The notes under the pieces: model-generated
Database searches by the model: none
The model's input: only the letters and a program-made list of their open reading frames with translations
What the model was told of the DNA's origin: nothing
NCBI GenBank assembly: GCA_035048495.1
Contig: CM068546.1
Coordinates: 38,929,912 to 38,993,911, forward strand
DNA length: 64,000 bases
Direction of reading: 5' to 3'
Origin: Euptelea pleiosperma
Lineage: Eukaryota; Streptophyta; Magnoliopsida; Ranunculales; Eupteleaceae
Shown here: piece after piece, positions 19,000 to 30,680 of the stretch
Position numbering within the stretch: position 1 is the stretch's first letter
Layout of the letters: each line of letters opens with the position of its first letter
Translations under genes and position numbers: made by a program

Positions 19000-21583
19000 C
19001 CAAAAAATAAATAAATAAATAATAATAATAAAACAAAAAAATTAACTTCAAATCAGTAGTCCACAACTATTTAGCAGAGAACGAGTAGTCCACAACTTCA
19101 TTCTCCAATCAACTTACTATATGTACCCATATATGGTGAAAAACTTCAAATCAGTACAGATATACTTGGATTAGAGAAATGAGAAAGCTCATGTAGTTGA
19201 TCCAACACACCGTTTACACTCCCTCATCTTCCCCGTGAGTTCTTCTAACTGTTTACTTTGTCTATTCGGATCTTTAATCTTATCCAGCTTCTGGAATCCA
19301 TTTCTGCAAATACGCAAAAAAGTAATATACATTATTAATATATATCATCATCATCATTTTGTAACCTTGTCACAAATATTTGTCACTATAATTACATGAA
19401 CCACAGAAAGCATCATCCTGACACTGCAAAACGTTTGGTTGTTATAGAATGAGATACAACCACCATAACTGAACAATAGTGCTTTATTTTCAAGAGCCCA
19501 CAACAAGCAAACATGCAGTTTACTTACTAAAAACCTATGTTAACAAGATTGGCCAAGGATACAGCCCCAACACAGTATGGATATGGTATTTACACTTAAA
19601 ATATAAGTATCAGACATGGATACGGCATAGCTAAAGGATGGTCGCAACATAAGGTCCAGCCCTAGAATATGACATCATCACCATTGATTAAGATAAATTA
19701 ATATTTTGCAATGTACAATACTACAATAAATAAAACATCTGGCCCGTTCCACCCCTGAATACTTGCAATGGCTGGTAGACGGTACAAAGCAGCAAATAAC
19801 TGAAATCACAAGACCTTTATATTTTTTCCGATTGGTAATTGATATCAGAATTCTAAGTAATATATAAGGTGCATAGAAAAGGAAGCCAACAAAGGAACAC
19901 AGTACTGGCAGATGAATACACAAACAATCACGACTCAACTCATTATATAAGAAACTTGAGAAGCATAACAGTATTTTGTATCTCTATGCAACCTGATACT
20001 GTACTCTTACTTAGGAGTTATGTAACCAATGTGTTGGTGCCAGATGCTGACTCAAAGTGCCACATGACCCCAACAAACCCAATAATCACCATACAGTTGA
20101 TTCCATATATTAGAAGACAGGATTACCAATATGCACTAGAATAGTGCATACAGGAAAGAACAAAAAAATCAAGATATTTTGATAAATTAAGATATATTTG
20201 AATAAGAATGCTGGCGTGCATCAAACATCTGTCTGACATGGGGTGTGCGACACGGCAATATTAAAGGGAGTGATCTCATTTGAGCGAGGGAAATACTTAA
20301 TCTTATATTCGTGTATGTGCTTTGATCAAGGGGCTATGGACTAATATGATATCGGTTACCCCATTGTCCACAATTCAACAACCACCCGTGCAGAGCAAGG
20401 AGAGTAAAACATCAAGATCTAAGCAACCTACTACAAAGATGCTTACTGATGAGATACAAATGAGTTTTCTACTACGACGAACACATGATGCATCTTATGA
20501 GTTCCAAGGTTTCAGAACTCAATTTTGGCATCAATTTCGTCGCAGGAAAAAACTAACACAAAATCCTGGAAAAAAAATCAACATTTTGCCAAAATTTCAG
20601 CCAAGATAGTATAAATTTTGTATAAGAAACTTAGCCGAAATTGATTGAATTTTAGAAATGCCCAAAATCAAAACAGGATCTCGAAATCTTGGGATTTTGG
20701 ACGTAATTTACAACCTTGTATGGGTTTAATATTCTACATAACAAAGAACTTAGCCCATTAAATACTCTGATGGGATGTACTGCAATTTTAGAAAATTTGT
20801 GACGGTGAGCTGCATGGGCACTATGGTTCCTCATAATTAAAATCCGTGACAGGGTGAGCCCTATGGGCATTAGGGTTCCTCCTATTGGACATCTAAATAT
20901 AAATTAAGTTTAAAACGTTATAGCTTTCAGAGAGAATGATGAAGAAGCAGGTTTACACCTGAACAAGAATAGGATCTCTAAATCTCAACATTGTATAGGA
21001 TTATAACTATGACAGCATGATGAGAGTTACCATATATTTGGAGATTCTGGATTTCTGTGAAGAGACCATCCTATGAAATAGCAACTCTAGTCTCTACAGT
21101 TCATTTATTGAGTTTGTTACAATATCCGTAAAAATTCATAAGTGGCGACTCTTGCGAGCAGATAACGAAGAGAAAATTTATATGAGCTAGAAATTTACAC
21201 AAATTCCATCCCAGTCAAACTGGGTTGTCAATGGTAATTAGGTAATTCATCTTTCTTATTGAGTTAAAGTGGCGTGCTATCGAGTTAAAATGGGACCATA
21301 AACTCTATAAACACCAACCGTGTGATACAATATGAATAACTACCCTAAATATCGCATACATTTAAAGAAATTAGGCCATTTCAGATCACCAATTTCAGAA
21401 CAACAAACAAGAAATAACCGAAAAACAGCCAAAAATCAAAATAATTCAAGATGAAAAGCTGTAAAATTTAGAACATAAAAGCGAAATCAAATCGTGGTAA
21501 TCTTACGCGAGGGCTCGGAAATTGTCGCGAATCTCTCCATCGATCTGCTCTAGCTGAGGGGTCATCTGCAATTCGGACGCCAT
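15099..21583 (-). CDS. NPSN13: Novel plant SNARE, NPSN13-like (Qb-SNARE), 270 aa, ten exons
   Basis: Qb-SNARE of the plant-specific NPSN group, acting in membrane fusion at the plasma membrane or cell plate (family knowledge). Exons: 21583-21507, 19303-19211, 18885-18792, 18665-18628, 17937-17840, 17349-17270, 17187-17131, 16999-16907, 16815-16741, 15206-15099. All have GT-AG introns and the phases agree throughout. Residues 1-130 form the helical N-terminal region (MASELQMTPQLEQIDGEIRD; ELFDMGAG near 115). The SNARE coiled coil is about 142-211 (QMGRIVNELDTIQFSIKKA). A single C-terminal membrane span lies at about 216-237, followed by a short tail containing NPNNKDI and PGLAPP. Length matches the family (about 265-270). 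Resemblance to NPSN13 is closer than to NPSN11. The last intron holds an 814-bp foldback element and intron 2 a 37-base C run, neither affecting the CDS. Confidence 0.95.
15712..16525. mobile_element. Family H foldback element in the last SNARE intron
   Basis: 814 bp. The left arm (15712-15895) starts AGGGAATTTTTGACATACCC and is repeated in inverse as the right arm (about 16345-16525), ending TATGTCAAAAATTCCCT. Long matched blocks include AAGTGCCCTTGTCTTCAACC and CAGTGTTGACC. No transposase. No convincing target duplication (flanks ATACCACAA and AACATTAAT). On the transcribed strand of the host gene it would form a long intronic hairpin. Confidence 0.85.
18962..18998. repeat. Homopolymer run of 37 C
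   Basis: An uninterrupted C run, followed by GCC and an AAATAAATAAATAATAATAA microsatellite, in intron 2 of the SNARE gene. The gene is on the minus strand, so the pre-mRNA would carry a G run. The exact length is likely unreliable in any assembly. Confidence 0.9.
19304..21506 (-). other. First intron of the SNARE gene
   Basis: A 2.2-kb intron between the CDS-start exon and exon 2. It contains only short meaningless ORFs and a local tandem duplication near 20805-20880 (GTGACGGTGAGCTGCATGGG and GTGACAGGGTGAGCCCTATG). No further exon or RNA gene found. Confidence 0.6.
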
Positions 21584-21924
21584 TGTATCCGGAACTTCAA
21601 ACCCGGTAACCGATTTTCAGACCTCACGCCATATTAAACAGAGCAGAAAACCTTAATTCAAGCTTCGAACTTCGATCAATCTTCAAACTCCATTAATGGA
21701 GCTTCATCAGAATGGAACACTAACCCTAAAAAGTAAACCAGAAAAAAAAATTTAAGAGAAACCTGTGAGGATTTGGGCGCAGAAGAATTTCAAGTTTTAG
21801 GGCTTTTGAGAAACGGTGGAAAAGAAGGGAAAGAAGGAAGAGCGGTTTTGTATATTTGATTTTCAAGATGAGATTAGTTGTCTGACAAAATTTTAAAAGT
21901 GTTTTTAGGGTAGGAGATATCTAA

Positions 21925-22650
21925 AATGAGCCTAGGGGACACGAAACTAAAATCTGGGTTGGACGATATGAGTCATAACAATATCGCGAGAAATTACGAC
22001 CGAACGAATGTTTGGCTCATCCCTAGTTGTACCTACTACCTACGTACAAAAAATAGAGTAAAACTCTATCACAGCGGTCTGACAGATGCTTCTGTTACAA
22101 TGCAAAACACATCCCACGTGGCACATTCTTAGTGGACGCTGACCGTACAGATGTTTGGCCAGTCGCTCGGTGGACCTATAAACCAAAAATCAACCTGATT
22201 AGTGATTTATACCCTTTGGAACTTTGCACCCAAATAACGCTCAATAATGCTCGAAGGCTTACCGTTAAAATCAACCCATGAAAATAACTTCAATCAATCG
22301 CTTAGAAATCACAAATCAGGCTGATTTTTGGTTTAGAAGTCCACTGAGGGACTGGCCAAACATCCATACGGTCTGCGTCCACTAAGAGTGCGCCAGGCAG
22401 GATGTGTTTTGCATTGTGACAGAAGTATATGTCCGAACGATGCGATGGAAGTTTTACTTCAAAAAATAAGCCTGATTAGTGATTTCTAAGTAGTCAATTG
22501 GAGTCGTTTTCATGCGTTGATTTTTATCTGGAATTTGAGCATTTTTTGGGGACAAAGATCCAAAGGTTTGAAATCTCGGTCTACCTAAGGACGGTCCAAA
22601 CATCTAATCATCTCTAGGAGTGTGCCACATGGCTCACATTACGGACCTCC
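21925..22650. repeat. Family A element split by a sister copy
   Basis: A degenerate left arm (ATATGAGTCATAACAATATC, GACCGAACGAATGTTTGGC) runs to CAAAAAATA at 22047-22055. The element resumes at 22460 with CAAAAAATAAGCCTGATTAG and ends near 22650 (CACATGGCTCACATTACGG). The interruption is the insertion at 22056-22459. Confidence 0.8.
22056..22459. mobile_element. Family A MITE nested in a sister copy, perfect 9-bp duplication
   Basis: 404-bp palindrome. It begins GAGTAAAACTCTATCACAG and ends GATGGAAGTTTTACTT. Arms contain TGCAAAACACATCCCACGTG and its inverse. Flanked by identical CAAAAAATA 9-mers (22047-22055 and 22460-22468), which lie at the conserved CAAAAATCAGCC site of the host copy. Confidence 0.92.
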
Positions 22651-22749
22651 TTTATCAAATTTTAAAAGGTGCCAATATGACTGTAGAGACGCATTTAATG
22701 ACCTAATAGGTGGGTATGTTTTTTCTACACCCATCCAATAAGTGCCATG

Positions 22750-23003
22750 TTAATATGAACCATATTATGAGACACGTGGCACACTATTATAGATCTCTCA
22801 CCGTATGGATGTTTGTCCTAATCTGATTAGTGATATCTATCCATTGGATTAGAGTCCTTTCCATGGTTTATTTTTAACCATGGATTTTGATCGTTATTTG
22901 GGGTACTCAAATCCAAAGGTTATGAAAAACCAATCAGGCTGATTTTTGGTATGTAGGTCTACCTAGGGACGGGGTAGGTAAGAAGTAACACCACGTGGCA
23001 TTA
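22750..23003. repeat. Family A MITE
   Basis: Left arm ATTATGAGACACGTGGCACA, core CACCGTATGGATGTTTGTCC, right arm ending ACCACGTGGCATTAAC. Shorter than the full copies because the right arm has lost the CATCCATACGG segment. Confidence 0.7.
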
Positions 23004-23140
23004 ACAGGTGAGTCTCTGGTCAAGCTCACGTCCGATGCTTTATCATAGTATAGATAGCTAGATACACAGAACAAGAAATAGAGTCATTTCTCGTATACAG
23101 AGAAATTACAGAGAAAAGTATATTTGCCTGAGATTTTGGA

Positions 23141-23550
23141 CCCGGAAAGGTCAGGCTCCGTTGACAGATATAAAATGACAGGCAAAATGACAGGGACACA
23201 ATATAAGCCAGGTGGCACAATGATACGGGACTCGGACCGTACGGATGTTTGTCCTATCCCATGGTGGACCTACAAACCAAAAATTAGCCTGATTAGTGAT
23301 TTCTAAGTGTTGCAACTTTGTATCTCAAATACTACTCAAATTCCCACAGTTGAGATCAGCCCATGAAAATAAATCCAATCCAAAGCCTATACATAAATAA
23401 TCAGGCTGATTTTTGGTTTGTAGATCCACCATGGGATAGGACAAACATCCGTACGGTCATAGTCCTGTAACGCTGTGCCACTTGGCTTATATTGTGTCCC
23501 TGTCATTTTTCCTGTGATTTTAGATCTGTCAACGGAGCCCGACCCTTTCG
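23141..23550. mobile_element. Family A MITE with GGCTCCGTTGACAG arms
   Basis: The outer arms GGTCAGGCTCCGTTGACAG and CTGTCAACGGAGCCCGACC are inverted copies and match the arms of the element at 5040-5434. The full core lies between, with the centre at about 23340. No clear target duplication. Confidence 0.85.
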
Positions 23551-24734
23551 GGGAAATGCCCCTTACAAGGATATGCGCCATCAGCTTCCGGTGTAGGTTA
23601 GCGAAAGACAACATTCATGGAGAATGATTGGCACTTATAGGCGCGTGACGTGGAATGCGCTGTCTCCAGAGTCTCGACCCAGCGCCAGCGACCACGTGAT
23701 AAGTGGGAGTGGGACACTGGGACCCAACCCGAAAAAAGAGCTTAAGTTTGTTACAGGGTCACCGTTCCTTCGACATTTAAAGCGTCCAACTAATAACGAG
23801 AGCTCCGTTGCACTCAGGGAATCTCTCTTGTTTTTTGAATGCAAAGCATGCAAAGAAAGAGAGGGAAAACAGGCTGGCATGCCTCACTTTTCTCAATTAC
23901 ACGTGGCACAACTTTATTTGTCTTGAACTCTTTTTTATGTCCAGCACTACAATTATCCTTGGTGGAAAATGTCTCCACCCTCTCCCCGTTTTTTTTTCTC
24001 CTTGAGAAGAAGTTCGCGTACAAAAGCATTTTGTCTTTTTAGTGGCCCACTTCAATGCTGGCCGTCTGATCAATGGACTATTTTTAGGATTGGTGATATC
24101 CTCGAAATTTTCTGGATCCCATTGCTATTGCTCTAATGGTAATCTGAAATCAAGTAATTAGTCAAATGGTCGTGCCGTCAATTTGCCGAATATTCCAATC
24201 AAGAGGAGATTTTTTCTTAGATCTACAATTTGAAGTTCTTTTTGAAAAAGCGTGGACCCACCAAATTAGGCATCTTCATTAACAATGTATATAGTGATCA
24301 TGACGTTGAAGAAAAATGAATCTTTTGGGGACTTTGTGAAATAAGAGATCCCAAGCCTAGCTCTGCCGCTCGGTCCTTAAGTGTGCCAGGCCACGGGCTG
24401 GGCCGCTGGGGTATCCTTGGGCACAAAAGGTAGGAACACTATTCAACTGCACGGGTCTGTTGGGCTGGGTCTAATGGAATGGGCTAAAGCGGGGTCTCAT
24501 GGAGCTGTGGCTGGGCATTTGGACAGGGTCGTGGCCCAAATGGTTCCAAACTGTCAAGGCCAGGCCCAGTCCTTAGAGGAGACTGTCTTGGCCTATACTC
24601 GGTCACCCTACATTAGTTTTCTAGAAGGGTCTGGCTTAGGAGCCCCCCTTTTCTGTTCCCCTCTCGGGAGTCATGTTCTCAGCTGTGGATTCTGAGAATC
24701 CAACAGTGGTTGATTGCAATGAGCTGGCATCACT
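23551..24734. other. Spacer with GC-rich unclassified repeats
   Basis: No supported gene. 24360-24660 is rich in GGGCTGGG / GGCCAGGCCC words similar to 26100-27120. 24670-24730 carries a family D half-signature (GGATTCTGAGAATCCAACAG). The ORFs here have no recognisable domain. Confidence 0.5.
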
Positions 24735-26103
24735 TTACAAAACCGTTATCATGGATATAATAGCCGTTACTTGTGAAAGTAATAAAAAAATATTATTTTT
24801 ATTCCATCAGTATCCATTAAAATATGAGGGTGTTGGGATTTGTGGAAGATCGCATTCATGCTATATTCTTATGGGATCTCCACCCCAAGGGAAAGTTTAC
24901 AGTCAAATCAGCATATCAGATTCTCTCACAGTCTCATGTCACTCCTACACAATCTTGGCTACCTAGCAATTTGTGAAAGAAAATATGGACATTAAAGATT
25001 CCTAAACAATGCCAATTCTTCTTATGAAAATTTTTGAGAAACATCCTCCCTACTAGAGCTACCCTCCACGTACAATCGAATTCCCTACATTGAAGCTCAA
25101 TGCCCTCGATGTTCATCACCATGGGAAGATCGCATTCATGCTATATTCTTATGTCCAGACAGTGCGCGGGTATGGTATGCCTCTTCTCTCACTATACGTT
25201 GGGCGGACATGACAGAAGAAGAGATTGGAAAAAAAAAATTGGACCTTGTTGCTAATGGTTCAACAAAGGAGGAATCCTTCTCGGTGTTGGAATATTTCTG
25301 TATTTTAATGTAGCAACTATGGCTATTGAGAAATCAGTGGATCCACCATGATAAAGCTGGCAACCCTCTGCACCTTATCAAAAAGATAGACTCTTATATC
25401 ATCAAAGGAACAGAGGCCCCAATCAACCCTCCTATTCACACTAAATGGCAACCCCCTCGAAACTCTTTTTACAAATCGAATTCAGATGCTGCATGGGCTT
25501 CCACTACGGGGATGGCGGGGTTAAGCTTCATTATTCGTAATGAAAAACAAGAATGCCTTTTAACGGGGGGCATACAATCACATGCAAGCAATGCCAAGGA
25601 AGCTGAAGCTCAAGCAGTGAAATGGGGCATTCAGCAGGCTATCCAAGGTGGCTTTATTGCTTTGGAAATTGAAATGGATGCTAAGAGCCTGGTCGATTCT
25701 CTCTTAGTTGGGTCAGCAAAGGTTGGATGGTCAGCATCTGGTTTTTGTGAGGACATTCTACATCTCATTTCCTCTCTCTCTGATGTATATTTTCTGTACA
25801 CCCCTAGGGGAAACAATAGTGTCACACATACTATTGCCTCTAAGGCTAGGTGTTGGTCGAGTGCTCATGGCTGGACCCAAAGCTTCCCTCCTTGGCTTCA
25901 GCAAGCAGTTTTGCAGGATGTGTGTCCTCCACCCTCCCGATTTTGTTGGATTCTATTTTCTTGTTCTCCTTTCAAGTAATGAAATTTGCTTACAAAAATA
26001 AAATAAAATAAAATAAAAATAAATAAAATATGAGGGTGTTGTAATGGAAATAATGATAACACCCATATCCTTTATACAGTTAGAACGGTCTATTTAAAAC
26101 CTT
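24735..26103. repeat. Family C element interrupted by a LINE
   Basis: The left part is AAAACCGTTATCATGGATAT AATAGCCGTTAC up to 24835. The right part resumes at 26042 with TAATGGAAATAATGATAACA and ends AACGGTCTATTTAAAACCTT GG. The LINE at 24836-26023 separates the halves. Confidence 0.75.
24836..26023 (+). mobile_element. 5'-truncated LINE with 18-bp target duplication
   Basis: Only the 3' end of an L1-type non-LTR retrotransposon. It has a zf-RVT-like region (frame remnants GKFTVKSAYQILSQSHVTPT; DRIHAILICPDSARVWYA), then an RNase H-like domain in the 217-residue ORF at 25326-25979 (SNSDAAWASTTGMAG; EAEAQAVKWGIQQA; EMDAKSLVDSL). Stops lie between them, so it is dead. It ends in an AAATAAAATAAAATA-type tail at about 25998-26023. 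Identical 18-mers TAAAATATGAGGGTGTTG flank it (24818-24835 and 26024-26041). A 30-bp stretch starting GGAAGATCGCATTCATGCTA occurs twice (24845 and 25122). Confidence 0.9.
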
Positions 26104-27360
26104 GGTGTGGAGACTCAGGAAATAGAGGTGTAAATCTGGACTGTGAACCCGGCCTAGCTGCCACCTCTAAGGGCCAGCCTGGGCTTGGCATTTTGGAACT
26201 CGACCCCGCTCTTTAGGCCCAGCCATGGTTCGCTCCATCAGCTTGGCCCGGCCAGGCACACCTAAGGGGCGAGGGGCGAGCCTGGGCTTGGGATTTGGCT
26301 TACGGCCAGCCCATTTGATTAATCAAATTAAGACCTCGAGATTTTAAAACATAATAATGTCATAGAAGAGGGTAGCATGGTGTTTAACAGCAAAATCTAG
26401 GGGGTCTTTGTCACCAAGAACAAGGAAGGATATGTTGCACTCAAAATTTCACTTGTCTTCTCGGGCGTGGATTCCAACAATCCAACGGTGATTTGCTTTA
26501 GCAAAAAGTGAAAACCAGTCAGCGCTATCAATCACTGTCGGATTCTTGGAATCCACGCCTGAGAGCATGAGTGAAATAATGAGTGCAGAAAGGTCAGTCC
26601 GTGGAGCCTAGTCCTTTGGACAATGTATCCTACCAACTAGCAACTTCAAGCGCAAAATTGGCGGACCATTTGCTTCCGACACGCAACTCGATGACTGTAT
26701 CATAAAGTGTAACTTCTTTCCATTATATAATGTATCTAGCGTTGCAAATGGGCAGCCAGATTATTGTGCTTTAAAGCCAGACTCACTATGATCTGGGCTT
26801 GGGCTAAGACTTTAGCCTAGGCCATACCTGGGCCTATATCAAAGGCCCAAATACTTATCATGATGGTCCTGGACCTGGCTTTGATGGCCTGATGGGCCGT
26901 TGTACTATAGTCTATCCAATTACGTTATGGAGTATTAATATGGGCACATTTGAGGTTAGGCTGGGCTTAAGCCCTTGACTTTTGAGCTTTCTAAAGCGAA
27001 GAGCCTGGCTGGGCATGGATCATCATATCAACTAATGTGCCAGGCATGGGCAGAGAACTTAGGCCACATTTAATGAGCCGGGCCAGGCCCAGGCCAGGTT
27101 GAAAGTGTAACGGACCTGAGCCCGTTCCGTCACAGCCCCTCCCAGCAACCCTAACTGTATATATAAACATGTTTTCACTAATGTTTTTGTGAGCTATTAG
27201 TAGTCTTTAGCCTTCGATGAATTAATCAAGGGGTTGGTTTTTGGTGAGGATAATCACAGAAAAACAACTCTTTGGAAACTTCTAGCCCTATCAAATGTGG
27301 ACTTTTACGATAACTGTAAAAAATAGACTCTCTAGAATTTTGTCAAACTGTAATCTGCTA
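26104..27360. other. Intergenic repeats rich in GGGCCAGGCC-type words
   Basis: Two blocks (about 26120-26330 and 26750-27120) of degenerate GGCCCAGGCC, GCCTGGGCTTGG and GGGCCGGGCC words, probably an old palindromic repeat. Near 27190-27300 are family E words (GATGAATTAATCAAGGG, GTGAGGATAATCAC). No gene. Confidence 0.45.
26395..26620. repeat. Family D foldback element
   Basis: GTGGATTCCAACAATCCAAC GG is matched by CGGATTCTTGGAATCCACGC. Outer arms GGGTCTTTGTC and CAGAAAGGTC are weaker. Shares its central signature with 27361-27592, 32285-32690 and 43575-43785. Confidence 0.65.
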
Positions 27361-27592
27361 CGGGTGGGGCTCGGGGGACCTAATTTTTGCACCAACAAAT
27401 GTATGTACGTTCTTGGGTGCCAATTCCGAGAATCCAACTGTTGTTGTGTTTTGGCAAAAAGCCAATCCAGTGAATGTCAGCTCATCACTTATAATCACTG
27501 ATTGGATTCTCGGAACTGACCCCCTGAGAACGTACGTGCATTTATTGGTGCAAAAAAGTTTGTCCCCTGAGCCTGACCCTGAGGTTATATAT
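27361..27592. repeat. Family D foldback element
   Basis: The left arm GGGTGGGGCTCGGGGGACCT and TTTTGCACCAACAAATG are matched by CATTTATTGGTGCAAAAAAG and GTCCCCTGAGCCTGACCC. The inner CCGAGAATCCAACTG pairs with TTGGATTCTCGG. Overlapping opposite-strand ORFs are a consequence of the palindrome. Confidence 0.8.
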
Positions 27593-27879
27593 AATGTGGG
27601 AATGGGCTGAGTTTTGTTGAGGATGATCACGCTTACTAATAATCAGCCCTTAACTTATTTCCATGTGGGTCCCCATGAACATGTAACCAACCTGATTTGG
27701 CCAAATTGGGCTTTAATTTCACTACAGTAATGGCTCTCCCATGATGAGGATTATGACAAAGAATGAAAGAAAGAGTTTTATATAGGAGAGAATTGTCCAT
27801 ACAAGAAAAAAAAATATCAAATTCCTATTTGAAAGTGTAAGTGTCAGAGGATAAGGCAAGTGACAAATGTCTAATGAGC

Positions 27880-28250
27880 AAGGAGATGTAGCCCAGGATA
27901 CCCGCCTAAGCTAAGTTATTAGCCGTTCGAGTTCCGTATTCGTCAGACTGGGAGAACATAAGGGATCAGGACAACTGGACGTAGAGAGAAAATAGGGAGA
28001 GAGAGAGAGAGGAATTTGGTCCCCAGTAAAAGTGTGTCCCCCTTCCTTTCTCTTCAAGGATATTATAGACTCGAGTCTAAGAGGCAAAATTATGGGAATA
28101 CCATCGTCCCATGTAAAAGCGACATAGCACATATGACCATATTGATTGGTCACGAGTGTTGGTTGCTCATTTACGTACTCTTCTCTCAGTTTGTCAGTCC
28201 CCAAGACATGTCTATGCGTGGACATCTCATATCAATAAAAGAATGAAATC
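27880..28250 (+). repeat. Possible tRNA-derived SINE remnant
   Basis: A-box-like TGTAGCCCAGGATACC and B-box-like CCGTTCGAGTTCCG lie about 40 bp apart, as in tRNA-derived SINE heads. No cloverleaf can be folded, so it is not a tRNA gene. The right boundary is a guess; 27995-28010 is a GA microsatellite. Confidence 0.3.
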
Positions 28251-28555
28251 GACGAGGTGCCTTCGTGGCTCCTTACGACGTCAAGATCATGTTCTGCGGA
28301 CTTATTTATCGACATCCAATCCTATATCTCTTATATCACCTGAGTGCTGACTATGCATTGTTACCCTACCTTTACATATCTTACATGGCTCTAGGTTTCT
28401 TATGCGACATCCACATAAGCATGTACATGCATATTAAAGCATTTACAAAAAGTAAGCAAAATCTAAAAATTACCTAAATATGATTCTATCTACAATCTTT
28501 TGCTTTATTTGTTTTAAGAACTCATCTATTAAGTGATAAACCCCAAAACTTTGCC

Positions 28556-28869
28556 GACGGACCACAATATGAGCCGCATGGCACATTCTTAGAGGACACT
28601 GACCATATGGATGTTTGGCCTATCCTTAGTTGGGCTTAGAGATAAAAAATGAGCTTGATTATTGATTTCAAACCTTTGGATCTTTGTACCCCAAATAATG
28701 CGCAAATTCCATGGTTAAAAATCAACCAATGAAAAAGACTCCAATCCAATTCTTAGAAATCACTAATTAGACTAATTTTTGGTCTCTAGGTCCACCTAGG
28801 ATTGAATAACACATCCATATGATCAGAAATCTCTAAGCATATGCCACGTGGCTTGTATTGTGGTCCGTC
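28556..28869. mobile_element. Family A MITE with GACGGACC arms
   Basis: Palindrome from GACGGACCACAATATGAGCC to GCTTGTATTGTGGTCCGTC. Core as elsewhere, with one G-box (GCCACGTGGCT) kept in the right arm and a mutated one (GCCGCATGGC) in the left. Confidence 0.83.
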
Positions 28870-28879
28870 AACAACTTCC

Positions 28880-30345
28880 ATCACCTGAAATTCTAATCGT
28901 GAAGTGTATTCATATGTTCATTCCTAAATAAACACAAAATCCCCAAAAAAAAAAAAATCAGAAAAGATAAAGAGACATGAGTTGCAAATGAAGGATTTGA
29001 GACCTTTGACACTTAGGCCTGACATTTGCTTATGACATCGTTCTATACCATAGTGAACTTATAAAAAAAAAATAACGTATTCCGTCGTAAGGCGGGGACC
29101 GTGCGAATGATTGAAAAATTTATTCAAATTGGTAAGTGGGTAACTTTAATAACTATATTACTTTTGCTTCTCATTGTCATCATAAAAAATAAAAATAAAA
29201 AAAAGATTTTAAGTGTTTTATAAAGTTGTATATTAATATAAATATCAATTTTCAAGTTAAATAAAAATAGTCAATAGTAAATATCATTGGAAAGATCTTG
29301 AAGAGAACTATTTAAAAACGCGAAAATAGAGCCAGCCGTGGTCAGTCCAGGTCTGTTCCTTTTGTACTGTGTTAATTTGGTTATCGTGGGGCCCTATTTT
29401 TTGAGCCCCACTTTTCTAAATTACAAGAGTTGTTTTTTTCTAAAAATAGTTGCAATATCGAACGGGTCTTTTGAATTAAGCGAGATTTCCAAGCAAACAC
29501 ATCTAATGGATCTATTTTTACTACATACCAATGTTTTAAGTGGTCAGTTATAATGGTACAACAGTCCCGTAACATTACCATTATGGCACGTCTGAGTAAA
29601 AAAATATTAAATAATTATTATTTAATAGTTTTATTAGTTTCTTGAAAAACTTCAATAATGGTAAAAAAAAAATTCAAAATAATGACCGTTAAAATGAGAA
29701 AAAACATAATGGGGTAGGGGTACGTGTTATCGTTGTTACTACCTTTATTTTTGTTATAATGGTCGTTTTTTAAATAACTAAAGCTCATAGGACGATAAAT
29801 TTTTTGAAATGGGTCGCTCTCATTGCGGCATTGTGGGTCATGTATGTAGTTTTCTTAATGTAGAGTGACAAATGGACGACAAAACTTCCAACTTCAAATA
29901 ACCGCAAGATATATTAATATAGATTAACTGAGTGATAAGATACATGTATACATAGTACATGCATCTTCCCGTCTCTGTCGTTCTTGAAAACGACAGCCCT
30001 CTCTCTCTCTGTTAACGTCTTTTTAAAATATGACGGAGTTTTCTATGCTGCCTATAAGGTAGTGGGGGCAGCATTTTCTTTTGATGCGACAACCGTGGTT
30101 TGGTTGCTGCGAGTACAATTTTTCTCAAATAATTCTAAGTAAATTTTTTTTTTGGAAAGATAAAGATAGCTTTATTAAGGGCTACTACTAAGGCAAAAGA
30201 AAGGAAAACAACCACAAGAAGAAATTGGACAAAAAAGAAAGCAAACAAGAGGACCATATAAAGAACCTCGATACCTCCCTATCAAAGACGACCCACTGAA
30301 CACCATATCTTCAAACATTTCTGATGGACGTCCATCATCAATGTT
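28880..30345. other. AT-rich spacer with one family C element
   Basis: No supported gene. The family C copy is at about 29533-29785. 30145-30300 resembles an inverted LINE 3' end (T run, then GATAGCTTTATTAAGGGC), but too little is left to call it. Confidence 0.45.
29533..29785. repeat. Family C repeat, degenerate
   Basis: Ends TGTTTTAAGTGGTCAGTTAT AATGG and TTATAATGGTCGTTTTTTAA. The interior has ATAATGACCGTTAAAATG. Diverged copy. Confidence 0.6.
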
Positions 30346-30351
30346 GATAAC

Positions 30352-30680
30352 GTACACCGTATGAGTCACGTGATGCACTCTTAGAGATTGCTAACTGTAT
30401 GGATGTTTGGCCCAACCCTAAGTAGACCTATGGACAAGAATTAACCTGATTAATGATTTCTAAGCGTTGGATTGGAGACATTTCATGGGTTGATTTTTAA
30501 CCGTGGAATTTGAGCATTATAGACCATTATTTGGGGTACAAGGATCCAATCCAATTACCCTTATAAATCACTAATCAGGCTGATATTTGGTTTGTAGGTC
30601 CACTTGGGGATTGGCTAAACATCCATACGGTCAGTGTCCTCTAAAAATGTGCCAGGTGGTTCATATTGTCGGCGGTCAGT
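30352..30680. mobile_element. Family A MITE
   Basis: The left arm ACACCGTATGAGTCACGTGA and AACTGTATGGATGTTTGGCC are matched by CATCCATACGGTCAGTGTCC and the right end GGTTCATATTGTCGGCGG. G-boxes are mutated (GTCACGTGAT, CCAGGTGG). Confidence 0.8.

Noticed and set aside
23624..23926. 100-codon ORF
   Set aside because: No recognisable domain, overlapping ORFs in other frames, and repeat-rich surroundings.
27880..27950. Candidate tRNA gene
   Set aside because: Has A- and B-box-like words but cannot form acceptor or anticodon stems; at most a SINE head.
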